47,480 nt of DNA from Microcoleus sp. bin38.metabat.b11b12b14.051. GTDB lineage: Bacteria > Cyanobacteriota > Cyanobacteriia > Cyanobacteriales > Microcoleaceae. A program made the position numbers and the translations under genes. The stretch spans positions 1 through 47,480 of the forward strand of contig NZ_JAAFKD010000042.1 in the NCBI RefSeq assembly GCF_013299165.1, in the 5' to 3' direction. Every line of letters starts with the position of its first letter. Position 1 is the stretch's first letter. This document shows, one piece after another, positions 8,219-15,822 of the stretch. The notes below the pieces were generated by a model. That model ran no database searches and was not told the origin of the DNA. It worked only from the letters and a program-made list of their open reading frames with translations.

Positions 8219-8820
8219 AGTTTATTTCCAGGAATTATTGTGGTTGTGAAAATGAAATCAGGGTTAGTCCTGTAGCGTCGATCGCACTTAATTAGCTCCA
8301 TAAATTGAGCATGACCGTCGCGCGATCGACCTACTAAACAGCCAGCAGAAGCTGTGTAAATGTCATTTTGAGGATGATCGTAACCGTGATGTTGATTGAT
8401 TCCGAAGTTACCTTCAAAAATATCATCCCCAGTTCGCATCATATCCCTATTGTAGTCGCGGTGAACAGGAACAGGAGCAACTTGAATCAGAGATTCGTGG
8501 GGTTCGCTCATACCGTGAATCCCAATTTGCCACGATCGATACTGCCCGAAAGCAATGCGCGCTGCACCATCAGGATTCATTGGTCGATCGGTATAGTGAT
8601 ACCCTGGCTCTGTTGTAGCCTGCCATCTGTCGATAATTGCAGGTACTTCATTGTCAAAATCAATTATCATCCGCACATCGTTGAAGTGATTCGGGCTATC
8701 ATTGTTGAGTGTACCGTCGATATTCATGCCCTCAACGTAGATGATGTTTAATTCGTCTTTGCCCCTAAATATCTGATACTTCTGGGCTTTCATGTAATTG
8801 ATAATTTTGGTTACTAGCAC
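8215..8820 (-). CDS. Putative peptidoglycan-active (endolysin-like) domain protein
   Basis: 201 aa. Sequence blocks YVEGMNIDGTLNNDSPNHFND, VHRDYNRDMMRTGDDIFEG, GINQHHGYDH and ASAGCLVGRSRDGHAQFM match, from memory, a domain found with peptidoglycan-binding modules in cyanobacterial and phage proteins. The late His plus S-x-G-C resembles the L,D-transpeptidase/YkuD active-site pattern; that comparison is inference. GTG 8820 has GAGGAA 8 bases upstream and is the chosen start; ATG 8793 is the alternative. Together with nearby small membrane proteins it suggests a lysis group. Confidence 0.55.
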   Translation of the reverse strand: MLVTKIINYMKAQKYQIFRGKDELNIIYVEGMNIDGTLNNDSPNHFNDVRMIIDFDNEVPAIIDRWQATTEPGYHYTDRPMNPDGAARIAFGQYRSWQIGIHGMSEPHESLIQVAPVPVHRDYNRDMMRTGDDIFEGNFGINQHHGYDHPQNDIYTASAGCLVGRSRDGHAQFMELIKCDRRYRTNPDFIFTTTIIPGNKL

Positions 8821-8881
8821 AAAGTATTCCTCATTAGATTATATAACTATTATACAATAACTATACAATAATTTAATTAGC

Positions 8882-8899
8882 GATTAAATCGAGGCGAAC
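8882..8899. repeat. Dispersed repeat R2 (GATTAAATCGAGGCGAAC), intergenic copy
   Basis: An exact 18-base word also present at 31463-31480 (reverse) and 32641-32658, with shorter or decayed copies at 13264-13279 (reverse) and 37004-37021. Here it lies between divergent genes. Confidence 0.8.
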
Positions 8900-8926
8900 A
8901 GATACACGTTAAGTAACTGTATAATC

Positions 8927-9208
8927 ATGACCAAAGAAACAGATATTTTGCAACAATACTATCAGAAATGGAAAAGAGGCGAGTATAAGTCTTGCAAATC
9001 CCCATTTGACGATCCATTTATTTTGCATGGTGATGAAGGATTTATGGTAAAAATGAGTCATAATCAAGATTTTATTGGCAAAATACACGCTAACACCAAA
9101 TATATTGGATGTGTTTCTGAGCTAGCTTTGGTTTACGGGGAAACTCCAGATAAAACTATCGATGAGTTTTTATCTGGAGTTAAAAAAAAGTCTCAGAATC
9201 ATGATTGA
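8927..9208 (+). CDS. Hypothetical protein
   Basis: 93-aa mixed-charge soluble protein (MTKETDILQQYYQKWKRGEY). Not recognised. A TATAAT ends three bases before the ATG. The stop codon lies inside the hairpin that terminates this gene and the convergent one. Confidence 0.55.
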   Translation: MTKETDILQQYYQKWKRGEYKSCKSPFDDPFILHGDEGFMVKMSHNQDFIGKIHANTKYIGCVSELALVYGETPDKTIDEFLSGVKKKSQNHD

Positions 9209-9220
9209 TTCTGAGACTTT
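9188..9220. terminator. Bidirectional terminator
   Basis: A perfect 15-bp-arm hairpin (AAAGTCTCAGAATCA ... TGATTCTGAGACTTT) lies between convergent genes ending at 9208 and 9227. Confidence 0.8.
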
Positions 9221-9226
9221 CACAAC

Positions 9227-9523
9227 CTAAAACTCAGATTCGGATTCTAAGTGATAGGTGTCATTCAGCCGTTCATTTTCCATTTGATATATCTCTTCTT
9301 GAGATACATCGAATTGTGAATTGATTAGGGCAACTTCAGCAATTCCAGCAGAAATAGCATCAGCTAGATTTGCTGAAATGCCCCAACTCATGCCAAAATT
9401 TACGATCGACCATTCAACATCGCCTGGATTTCCACGATGCCAAGACCCGCCACCAGCGATGGTGATTTCTTTGAAATCGATAGTCAATCCGTTGGTTGTG
9501 ATTTGCATTTTCCTTGGCTCCAT
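9227..9523 (-). CDS. Hypothetical protein
   Basis: 98-aa acidic protein, alanine/isoleucine-rich in the middle (GISANLADAISAGIAEVALI). Not recognised. The start may instead be the Met at 9508, which has AAGGAAA just upstream. Confidence 0.5.
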   Translation of the reverse strand: MEPRKMQITTNGLTIDFKEITIAGGGSWHRGNPGDVEWSIVNFGMSWGISANLADAISAGIAEVALINSQFDVSQEEIYQMENERLNDTYHLESESEF

Positions 9524-9530
9524 AAAGAAT

Positions 9531-9557
9531 GTAATGAGTCAGTTTTTGACTCATTAC
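9531..9557. other. Perfect hairpin between minus-strand genes
   Basis: Arms GTAATGAGTCA and TGACTCATTAC enclose a five-base loop. No T-run follows on the minus strand. It could be an operator or an RNA structure in the leader of the 9227-9523 gene. The rest of the 9524-9687 spacer is featureless. Confidence 0.5.
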
Positions 9558-9687
9558 TTTATGGCGAAGCCTTTTTTCTGTTATTATGGAAAATCTCGAA
9601 CTTTCAAGTCACTAGAAAATTCGTCAATTACCACCCTTACGGTCTTTGAGTTTAAGTTTGAAATTGAGAATTGAATTGTGCAACCAA

Positions 9688-10197
9688 CTAATGAATTGTT
9701 AATTTTTTGAACTCGTAAGGAAGAATAAAATCGGGTTTTGACCAAATCCCTATTTTTTTACGGTTAGCATTTGCTGTTTCGGTGATTATTCCCCGCAGTA
9801 CAGCCAATTCTCGGCTGCTGTAGGAGTATCGATTAAACGGTAAATAACTAACTGCCATTCCCAGTTTACAAAGCTTAATTTGTAAATTGGTTGTTGCAGA
9901 AACTTTTTCGATATAACAATCACATACCCAACGATCGAATGGGTCTTTGACGATCGGGATTGTGATTATCGGTTTTCCTGCCACTAGATCCATCAATGCA
10001 GTTTTTGCTTTTTCCGCCCATTCCCAGTGTTCAAGGATTTGGGGATTGTTGTTATTTTGTCCATTTTTTCGAGATTCGGGCGAATCGATCCATTGCAATC
10101 TAGCTTTAAATAATTGACCTTGAAAATCAAGATTTAAAGTGTCTCCATCAAATACGAATTTTGACAGACAGTTGTAGCCATTTCCAGGTATTAGCAT
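9688..10197 (-). CDS. Staphylococcal-nuclease-like protein, second paralogue
   Basis: 169-aa SNase-fold protein related to 6700-7185. It keeps VFDGDTLNLDF, Arg in ARLQWIDSPES (Asp, Ser for Thr, Glu), and the second Arg in DPFDRWVCDCYI. It shares the late block ELAVLRGIITETANANRKKIGIW and a similar IWSKPDFILPYEF ending with the first copy. No signal peptide. The Thr-to-Ser change and the GR-to-DR change are small deviations from the catalytic consensus. Confidence 0.72.
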   Translation of the reverse strand: MLIPGNGYNCLSKFVFDGDTLNLDFQGQLFKARLQWIDSPESRKNGQNNNNPQILEHWEWAEKAKTALMDLVAGKPIITIPIVKDPFDRWVCDCYIEKVSATTNLQIKLCKLGMAVSYLPFNRYSYSSRELAVLRGIITETANANRKKIGIWSKPDFILPYEFKKLTIH

Positions 10198-10251
10198 TTG
10201 TAAAGCCTTATTTATTTTTTATTATACTCTAAGGTAAAGCCTTAATAACAG

Positions 10252-10281
10252 TAATGGCTCCCTTGAATTTAAGGGAGCCAT
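10252..10281 (-). terminator. Terminator hairpin
   Basis: AATGGCTCCCTT...AAGGGAGCCATT forms a perfect 12-bp stem. It lies just after the DUF5131 gene stop on the minus strand. The T-rich tail is weak. Confidence 0.6.
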
Positions 10282-10287
10282 TATTAT

Positions 10288-11220
10288 TTACTGTGGCAAC
10301 TGACGGACTTTCAAATCTTCATAGAATTCATCAATATCTCCACCCTTGCGGTCTTTGAGTTTTACTCTCATCAAATCGTGTTCATAATCAATTGGAGCAT
10401 CAGCCATTGGCATTGACCCCAACTGCTTAACAAACACTGCGACTTTGGCTGATTTACACTGGCTAATGATCGATCGCAACCAATCAATTTCACAAGGACG
10501 AGCACCAGTTCCTGACTCACCACCGACAATCACCCAGTTTATTTTTGATTCGGCGATCGGATGTCCGCCCTGAAAATCACAAGTTTGGCACCCGACACAA
10601 ACACCGAGATATTGCCTCAAATCTACTAGCTCCAACAGTGGCTCACAGCTTAAAAACCGAACTGTTGCCGGGGTTTGCAAAAGTAAGGCAATGCGATCGT
10701 CCGCAGCTTTTTGATTCTCAATACTGGTGCCGAGCCAAACATTGGGCAGTGGCCAGATAAATTTATCCCATTCTGCCTGTGGCTTGATTTCCTTTACAGC
10801 ATCGAAGACCATTTCACTTCTTGATGCGTAGCATTCAGGTTTGCCCTTATGAAGGGCGAAGTATTCTTGCATCCGTTCTGGGCGTTTAGTCAAAACTTGG
10901 AAAGTGTGTTGTGACGCGATCGCCATCACCGCGAAAATCTTGTTTAGCCATTCATCTTCGACATTTGCATGAAAGATGTCAGACATTGAACAGACGAATA
11001 TTTTTTTGGGTGATTTCCACGACAGCGGTTTGAGTAATTGATTTTCGACAAACTCGATCGTGCCGTCCCATTCTTTTACGCTTTGATATTGAGGAAATTG
11101 TTGCAGTCGTGCTGACTTAGCAGCAGATTCTGCGTAACAATTCTTGCAGCCAGCGCTGATTCGAGAACAGCCAACAAGTGGGTTCCAGCTATTCTCTGTC
11201 CAGTGTATTTTACTAGCCAT
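10288..11220 (-). CDS. Phage Gp37/Gp68-like protein (DUF5131)
   Basis: 310 aa. The opening WTENSWNPLVGCSRISAGCKNCYAE is the hallmark of the Gp37/Gp68 (DUF5131) family, with a CxxxxxGCxxC cysteine group reminiscent of radical-SAM enzymes. Later family blocks are IFVCSMSDIFH, FQVLTKRPERM, WLGTSIENQ and VIVGGESGTGARP. The family is common in phages and plasmids; its reaction is not established. It is full length and intact here. Confidence 0.88.
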   Translation of the reverse strand: MASKIHWTENSWNPLVGCSRISAGCKNCYAESAAKSARLQQFPQYQSVKEWDGTIEFVENQLLKPLSWKSPKKIFVCSMSDIFHANVEDEWLNKIFAVMAIASQHTFQVLTKRPERMQEYFALHKGKPECYASRSEMVFDAVKEIKPQAEWDKFIWPLPNVWLGTSIENQKAADDRIALLLQTPATVRFLSCEPLLELVDLRQYLGVCVGCQTCDFQGGHPIAESKINWVIVGGESGTGARPCEIDWLRSIISQCKSAKVAVFVKQLGSMPMADAPIDYEHDLMRVKLKDRKGGDIDEFYEDLKVRQLPQ

Positions 11221-11362
11221 TATTTTCGCTCCTTATTTTAACAAAGTTGCTAATAACTAAACAGATACAAATTCTATTTAGTTATTGTTTGTTCTAGACA
11301 GTTTTATTTCTGGCTTTGCGAGCTGTCACGCTGTTGTTTTCTCGTTTAGCTTATTGGAAGCG

Positions 11363-11388
11363 AACACTCGCCGGGGTTGACGAGTGTT
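11363..11388. other. Hairpin in the 11221-11399 spacer
   Basis: AACACTCG and CGAGTGTT form an 8-bp stem downstream of the 11400-11690 gene. It may be a weak terminator on the minus strand; no T-run follows. Nothing else is supported in this spacer. Confidence 0.4.
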
Positions 11389-11399
11389 TCGAGAAAAAC

Positions 11400-11690
11400 T
11401 TAATTACCTAACAAATCCCAGATAAAAGGCATTGCTGCGTCTTTGGATTCTTCGTCAAATTCTTCTTGTCTGTTTTTGAAGTTTTCTTGAGTATCAGATT
11501 CTGGTATCAAGAAAAAACGTACTGCATCTTCGAGTTCATAAAAGATAGCTTCATTCAGACTGTAGTTATCATCAAGTTCAGTTAACCCAATGTTAGCTTT
11601 TTGACAATACTCTGCCCATTCAAGCGAGCCACCAATTTCCGATAATATGGCAGAAATTGCTTGAAATTTAGAGACAAGTGATGAATTCAT
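11400..11690 (-). CDS. Hypothetical acidic protein
   Basis: 96-aa acidic helical protein (AISAILSEIGGSLEWAEYC...). Not recognised. It lies between the DUF5895-like gene and the DUF5131 gene, all on the minus strand. Confidence 0.5.
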   Translation of the reverse strand: MNSSLVSKFQAISAILSEIGGSLEWAEYCQKANIGLTELDDNYSLNEAIFYELEDAVRFFLIPESDTQENFKNRQEEFDEESKDAAMPFIWDLLGN

Positions 11691-11735
11691 TGATTTACCA
11701 GAATCAGATCAATGCTCATAAGCGAAGCATTACTT

Positions 11736-11768
11736 TAAAAAAAAGTCGGGGATTGCTCCCCAACTTTT
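11736..11768 (-). terminator. Rho-independent terminator of the DUF5895-like gene
   Basis: On the minus strand the hairpin AAAAGTTGGGG...CCCCGACTTTT is followed by a run of T. It starts within ten bases of the upstream stop codon. Confidence 0.8.
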
Positions 11769-11773
11769 ACCGA

Positions 11774-12625
11774 CTATTCAGCGCTACGCAACAGCATTTG
11801 TTCGCTACCGGGCAATGCTTTTGGTTGCAATGAGCTGATATTCATGTCATAGCATTCCCAAATTTGTTCTTTGTGAATTTTGGTGCCAAGAAAGATTGAG
11901 CCGAAGTTTTCGATCGAGGGCATCGTATAATTTCCTACTTTGCAGCAGTAGGATTTATTCGATCCTTCGCCTTCTTTGATTGCCTTAAATTCCGCAGCAA
12001 AGACGCAAAGACTGCGCCATTTGTCGTTCTTTCCGCTGGCATTGGTTTGGGTGAGTTTGGCAAAAACAAGTTCGATCGCAATATAAAATTCTTCCAAAGC
12101 TTCACGCAAAGACCACAAAGCAACATTCTTGAATCGAATGCGTAATGGACGGGTGTGCAAAAGGTTATTGGATTGATCCAAAAACATGACTAGATGTTCG
12201 CTCACGACTTCCATCGTTTTCTTGTCTAACAAGTGCCGATCGAATTCGTAGCTACCAACTACGATTCCCGCTAAATCACCAAGTTCATCGCCAGTCTTAT
12301 ACCGGATGTAAGGCGGAACATTGCCTAGTACAGCCATGCGGACTTTCGACAGAAATAAACCTTTCTCTTTGGTTCCTGATGGTAATTCAACCTCGGTCAA
12401 ACCTTCAAAATTAGTCCAACCCGCTTTGATAGCATTTTTCTCGGGGATGAAAATACCGCATGGATTGTCATTGATCACGATCGCATAAGGAAGACGTGGG
12501 ATGCGAACTGCGTTAAATTCTTCACCCATCAAACTAGGATCAAATTGAAATTCAGATGCGATCAATTCAGGGGAAACAGTAGATTCAGTGTTTACAGATG
12601 TTTTCGCAGTTTTGTTGGTTGTCAT
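11774..12625 (-). CDS. DUF5895-like conserved protein
   Basis: 283 aa. Blocks PRLPYAIVINDNPCGIFIPE, GNVPPYIRYKTGDELGDLAG and LRIRFKNVALWSLREALEEFY resemble DUF5895, a family I recall from cyanobacterial plasmids and prophage-like regions; this is memory-based. Function unknown. The gene is preceded by R1 repeat copy A, 48 bases before the ATG, and followed by a strong terminator, so it is probably a single transcription unit. Confidence 0.6.
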   Translation of the reverse strand: MTTNKTAKTSVNTESTVSPELIASEFQFDPSLMGEEFNAVRIPRLPYAIVINDNPCGIFIPEKNAIKAGWTNFEGLTEVELPSGTKEKGLFLSKVRMAVLGNVPPYIRYKTGDELGDLAGIVVGSYEFDRHLLDKKTMEVVSEHLVMFLDQSNNLLHTRPLRIRFKNVALWSLREALEEFYIAIELVFAKLTQTNASGKNDKWRSLCVFAAEFKAIKEGEGSNKSYCCKVGNYTMPSIENFGSIFLGTKIHKEQIWECYDMNISSLQPKALPGSEQMLLRSAE

Positions 12626-12652
12626 GGTTTTAGTTGTGAATTAGGTACATTG

Positions 12653-12710
12653 AAGCAATGCTCGCAGCCCAAAAGCGAAGCATCGACTTCGCTCAGCTAC
12701 CGCATTGCTT
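12653..12710. repeat. R1 repeat copy A inside an outer hairpin
   Basis: R1 is a 32-base word (12673-12704) found identically four times. It contains the stem AGCGAAG/CTTCGCT with loop CATCGA, then CAGCTACCGCA. Here it sits in the loop of an outer hairpin AAGCAATGC (12653-12661) / GCATTGCTT (12702-12710), between genes 11774-12625 and 12717-13169. Confidence 0.8.
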
Positions 12711-12716
12711 TAAACA

Positions 12717-13169
12717 TTATGAAATTAGTCCGAGTGGCTCAATTAGTGAAAAAGGTGATTTTTGCATTACTTCTTGCATTCGATCGCCTAATCCATTATT
12801 TCCAGTAGCACCAGAAAATGTAAACTCAAACCACTGGTATTTAGATTCAGTTTCTTCAAACCCAATAGTTGTTATCACATTGCTAAGAGTTGTTTTTTCT
12901 TCAATCAATCTACGATATTCCAACCAAGGTGCTAATGCTTCTGTTGTGCCATTTCCTAGCACTGCATAACACCAATTGCCTGCTCGATCGAGAAAAGTTA
13001 ATTGTACCCATTTTTGAGCAGAGAGATTGTCAAATGGTTTACCGAATACGGGTTCTGATGCCCATAATACAATCATTTGAAGTTTGTTGCCAATACAGGT
13101 TAGTTCAGTGTTGTTGCCTTGATAGATTAAGCCTTCTTTGCGATTGAATCTGTACTTTACTCGTTTCAT
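12717..13169 (-). CDS. Hypothetical protein
   Basis: 150-aa beta-rich-looking protein (MKRVKYRFNRKEGLIYQGN...QWFEFTFSGATGNNG). Not recognised. It is upstream of the DUF5895-like gene on the same strand, separated by the R1 hairpin. Confidence 0.55.
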   Translation of the reverse strand: MKRVKYRFNRKEGLIYQGNNTELTCIGNKLQMIVLWASEPVFGKPFDNLSAQKWVQLTFLDRAGNWCYAVLGNGTTEALAPWLEYRRLIEEKTTLSNVITTIGFEETESKYQWFEFTFSGATGNNGLGDRMQEVMQKSPFSLIEPLGLIS

Positions 13170-13263
13170 TTCCTGACTATTTGCAATTAGTTTTATTGTT
13201 GATGCGGTTCTATTCAGCCTTACCGCAGATTGGCGATTCAGAAACTTACTACAGACTCAAAGC

Positions 13264-13279
13264 GTTCGCCTCGATTTAA
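13264..13279. repeat. Dispersed repeat R2, partial copy
   Basis: GTTCGCCTCGATTTAA, the reverse form of R2 lacking its last two bases, lies just after the stop of the next gene. Confidence 0.6.
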
Positions 13280-13281
13280 AG

Positions 13282-13728
13282 CTAATCTTTTACATAAACT
13301 GCCAAACTAGCAACTTTATGCTCAGTTGCTCGAATTGCTATTTGCTTTTGCTTCTGAAGATTCTGTAGGTAAGGAGAGCAAGATAGCTCTTTTTGTTTTG
13401 CTTCTGCTTCTTGGATTAACTGAGATAATTCTGCAATGTAGTCAGCGATTCCAGCAATTTCGCGAGAGTTCGATCGAATCAGCTTTTCAGTTTCTCGATC
13501 GATATCTTCACTTAATCTTTTAACTGTCAAATGCTTGGTATCGACTTTAGTTCTAAACTGTATCACTATTTTAGCGTTTAAGTCAGCAAAAACTATATTT
13601 TTGTTGGCTTTCTCGGACGCCAAAACTTCAAAAGCTTCTACGATCGCATCAGGTTCGATCGCTTCTGCTTCAAGCTTTAGTAAATCAATTTGCTTGCGAA
13701 TTTCTGCTAGTCTTTGTAGGTGTTTCAT
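13282..13728 (-). CDS. Coiled-coil protein
   Basis: 148 aa, mostly helical, with heptad patterns at both ends (LQRLAEIRKQIDLLKLEAEA and IAELSQLIQEAEAKQKEL). A middle segment (NIVFADLNAKIVIQFRT) may form strands. No recognised family. Soluble; a scaffold or chaperone role is only a guess. Confidence 0.55.
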   Translation of the reverse strand: MKHLQRLAEIRKQIDLLKLEAEAIEPDAIVEAFEVLASEKANKNIVFADLNAKIVIQFRTKVDTKHLTVKRLSEDIDRETEKLIRSNSREIAGIADYIAELSQLIQEAEAKQKELSCSPYLQNLQKQKQIAIRATEHKVASLAVYVKD

Positions 13729-13767
13729 GGTATAGTTGAAGTTACGAGTGACGAGTAAAAAATGCTT

Positions 13768-13797
13768 GCACAGCGGTTTTGCTTGATTCCGCTGTGC
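13768..13797. terminator. Terminator hairpin
   Basis: GCACAGCGG and CCGCTGTGC pair. A T-run follows on the plus strand, and T6 after four bases on the minus strand. It lies after the 13809-14159 gene. Confidence 0.6.
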
Positions 13798-13808
13798 TTT
13801 TTGTTTTG

Positions 13809-14159
13809 CTAGAACACAAGTTCTTTAGTTTGCGATTTAGAATATTCTGGGTCTCCAGCAAATGGGTCTTCACCACATGGATCGTACTCTCGGCATTCTA
13901 AATCCATCAAGCAGTCATGAATGTGGCGATCGAAATGCTTGTCATTTTCACGAATAAAGTATTCTGGGTCAGCTTCGACCGACTCTAAATGATGAAGCAA
14001 CCAATCAAGAAAAGCGACTTTAACTTGTTCGGGTTCCAGACAAGAACAGGAACAAACATCAAGCGCTTGTAATTTGGTGACGATCGCATCAATGTTGATA
14101 TCAGCTTTGTTTGCTGCTTCTAGAGTTGATTCTTGAGTTGCTGTGAGTTTCATAATCAA
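13809..14159 (-). CDS. Hypothetical acidic Cys-containing protein
   Basis: 116-aa acidic protein with a CSCSCLEPEQ cluster near residue 37 and further Cys and His later (HFDRHIHDCLMDLECREYDPC). The spacing could bind a metal, but no known motif is matched. Preceded by R1 copy B. Confidence 0.5.
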   Translation of the reverse strand: MIMKLTATQESTLEAANKADINIDAIVTKLQALDVCSCSCLEPEQVKVAFLDWLLHHLESVEADPEYFIRENDKHFDRHIHDCLMDLECREYDPCGEDPFAGDPEYSKSQTKELVF

Positions 14160-14170
14160 AAAAACTAAAC

Positions 14171-14232
14171 ATCACCACATCAAAGCGAAGCATCGACTTC
14201 GCTCAGCTACCGCACTACTTTGATGTGGTGAT
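14171..14232. repeat. R1 repeat copy B inside an outer hairpin
   Basis: The 32-base R1 word (14183-14214) sits in the loop of a perfect 15-bp outer stem, ATCACCACATCAAAG (14171-14185) and its complement (14218-14232). It starts 11 bases upstream of the 13809-14159 start codon. Confidence 0.85.
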
Positions 14233-14237
14233 ATCAT

Positions 14238-14456
14238 TTATTCCTCTTCTTTCGTCTGAGCTAGAGAATTCAGCAAGTAAAGAAGGCTACCAGCGCCCAC
14301 AGATGTGTAAGTGGTTGGTAGATAGCCTGAGCGAATTATCACATAACTTTCAGTTCCTTCAATTCGATCGCAGCTTATGATGTCACCACGTTTGACCGCA
14401 GCAACAGCCAGCTTGTTGATTCGACCGTGGAGATGAGCAGTCACTTTTTTCTTCAT
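14238..14456 (-). CDS. Hypothetical small basic protein
   Basis: 72 aa from ATG 14456 (KKKVTAHLHGRINKLAVAAVKRGDIISCDRIEG). An in-frame TTG at 14495 would overlap the upstream SLOG stop and give 85 aa; neither start has a clear Shine-Dalgarno. The small beta-like core is not recognised. It is probably cotranscribed with the SLOG gene upstream. Confidence 0.5.
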   Translation of the reverse strand: MKKKVTAHLHGRINKLAVAAVKRGDIISCDRIEGTESYVIIRSGYLPTTYTSVGAGSLLYLLNSLAQTKEEE

Positions 14457-14491
14457 TTTTTTGTTGGTTGGTTTGGTTGACAATTGAAATC

Positions 14492-15028
14492 TCAAACTAC
14501 CGCAAAATCAAAACTTAGCTGTTGCGGTGGTTTGGTAATCCATAGAATCTTGTCGAGTGGATTAAATCGGTAAACTAGAAGATTATTTGCGATCGCCAAA
14601 TCAATAGCATCGCCGGGTCCACCGCGATCGGTTTGGCGATCTGAATCCCAATGAGTTCCCGTGTAAATGCTAAGGCAAATGTCAGATTTACGTACCATCT
14701 GACGCACAGCTAGCGCTCTGGAGCCGTGGAATCCTTGTGGATAGAGAATCATTGTTTCTGCTGCTTGTTCGAGTTGTTTGCGAAACCGTGACCGTTGACG
14801 AGGCTTCCAAGTTCGATCGATGTTGGGATGTGGCAACACAGCAGTCCAACTTATCCGTCGGGCAATTAGGATGTCGGCAACCACCTGGTCAAAGCCAAGT
14901 GTTAATCCGCAGAGGAAATGACGAGTGTTTTGTTCGATCGCCACGTCAATCAAACCCTCAATTTGTCGGCGGTAGTTTCTATCAATCCAGTAGTTACCAG
15001 TGAAAAAAGCAGTGATTCGTCTAGGCAT
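14492..15028 (-). CDS. SLOG/DUF1273 (YpsA-like) protein 1
   Basis: 178-aa Rossmann-like protein of the YpsA/DUF1273 SLOG group. It has AFFTGNY near the start, LCGLTLGFDQVVADILIARR (the G-x-x-x-G-x-D nucleotide-binding loop), WTAVLPHPN and KSDICLSIYTG. SLOG proteins bind nucleotides or nucleotide-derived ligands and often occur in conflict systems. It is a paralogue of 15084-15653 next door. The usual TGHR is TGNY here, so ligand use may differ. Confidence 0.72.
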   Translation of the reverse strand: MPRRITAFFTGNYWIDRNYRRQIEGLIDVAIEQNTRHFLCGLTLGFDQVVADILIARRISWTAVLPHPNIDRTWKPRQRSRFRKQLEQAAETMILYPQGFHGSRALAVRQMVRKSDICLSIYTGTHWDSDRQTDRGGPGDAIDLAIANNLLVYRFNPLDKILWITKPPQQLSFDFAVV

Positions 15029-15030
15029 AC

Positions 15031-15056
15031 AAAAAAGCCCCTGGACATCCAGAGGC
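15031..15056 (-). terminator. Terminator abutting the next start codon
   Basis: On the minus strand GCCTCTGGATGTCCAGGGGC is followed by TTTTTT. The ATG of SLOG protein 1 comes only two bases after the T-run, leaving no room for a normal Shine-Dalgarno. Confidence 0.75.
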
Positions 15057-15083
15057 GATAAGTGATTGAGATTAAGTTGGTGG

Positions 15084-15653
15084 CTAAGCGAAAAGATTTA
15101 GTTGATGTGAGGGTTCATGGATTGAAAATTTACTGGTTTGAGGATTGTACTGATAAATCAGTTTTTGGCGAGCCATGCGAACAGTTAGCGCTGTGCCACC
15201 AGTTTTGCTGTTGTCGTAGATTGCCAGACATAAATCTGAGTGCTTTACCATGTACAAATTACGCGCCTGCATTACACCATCTTTGTATTCGGGATAAAGT
15301 ACGATTTTCTTGTTTGCCTGGGCTACAAGTCCCTCATATCGCTTCTGTTGATGGAGCGGCCACCGCTTGTGTTGATCAGCACAGGGAATCACGGCTGTCC
15401 AGGCGAGGGCGCGATCGACTAAGCATTCAGCCGCCAACATATCAGTTCCTACTGCCATGCCGGACAAAAAGTGGGAAACTCCTTGATTTAGTGCCATGTC
15501 AATCAACGAGTTGATTTCAGATTTGTAGAAAACGGTGATGTATCTGTGTCCGGTAAAGAAAGCTGTGTGATATTCCATATATTCAGGTTCTTGGTTGATT
15601 TCTCGATCGCACGCGACCATATAGTCGTGCAGTTCTAGTTTTGGTGAGTACAT
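15084..15653 (-). CDS. SLOG/DUF1273 (YpsA-like) protein 2
   Basis: 189 aa, closer to the family consensus than its neighbour: AFFTGHRYITVF, LSGMAVGTDMLAAECLVDRAL, WTAVIPCADQHKRWP, KKIVLYPEY and KHSDLCLAIYDNSKTGGTA. It is the likely parent or sister copy of 14492-15028. The first 32 residues (to Met at 15578) are not part of the family, so the true start may be 15578. R1 copy C lies 28 bases upstream. Confidence 0.78.
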   Translation of the reverse strand: MYSPKLELHDYMVACDREINQEPEYMEYHTAFFTGHRYITVFYKSEINSLIDMALNQGVSHFLSGMAVGTDMLAAECLVDRALAWTAVIPCADQHKRWPLHQQKRYEGLVAQANKKIVLYPEYKDGVMQARNLYMVKHSDLCLAIYDNSKTGGTALTVRMARQKLIYQYNPQTSKFSIHEPSHQLNLFA

Positions 15654-15680
15654 GGCAAGGAAAGTAACTACACCACTCCC

Positions 15681-15712
15681 AAGCGAAGCATCGACTTCGC
15701 TCAGCTACCGCA
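15681..15712. repeat. R1 repeat copy C
   Basis: Identical 32-base word, upstream of SLOG protein 2. I see no extra outer stem at this copy. Confidence 0.8.
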
Positions 15713-15743
15713 TTATTTTGAATACAGTGACTTTCTGGGCAGT

Positions 15744-15782
15744 AAAAAAGCACAGCAATTTGCTTGATTGTGCTGTGCTTTT
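15744..15782. terminator. Bidirectional terminator
   Basis: A GCACAGCA/TGCTGTGC stem flanked by A5 and T4 lies between the antirepressor stop and R1 copy C. Confidence 0.7.
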
Positions 15783-15822
15783 CATTGGTGATAAGTGGTT
15801 GGCGTTTTCGATAGCGCTAGTA

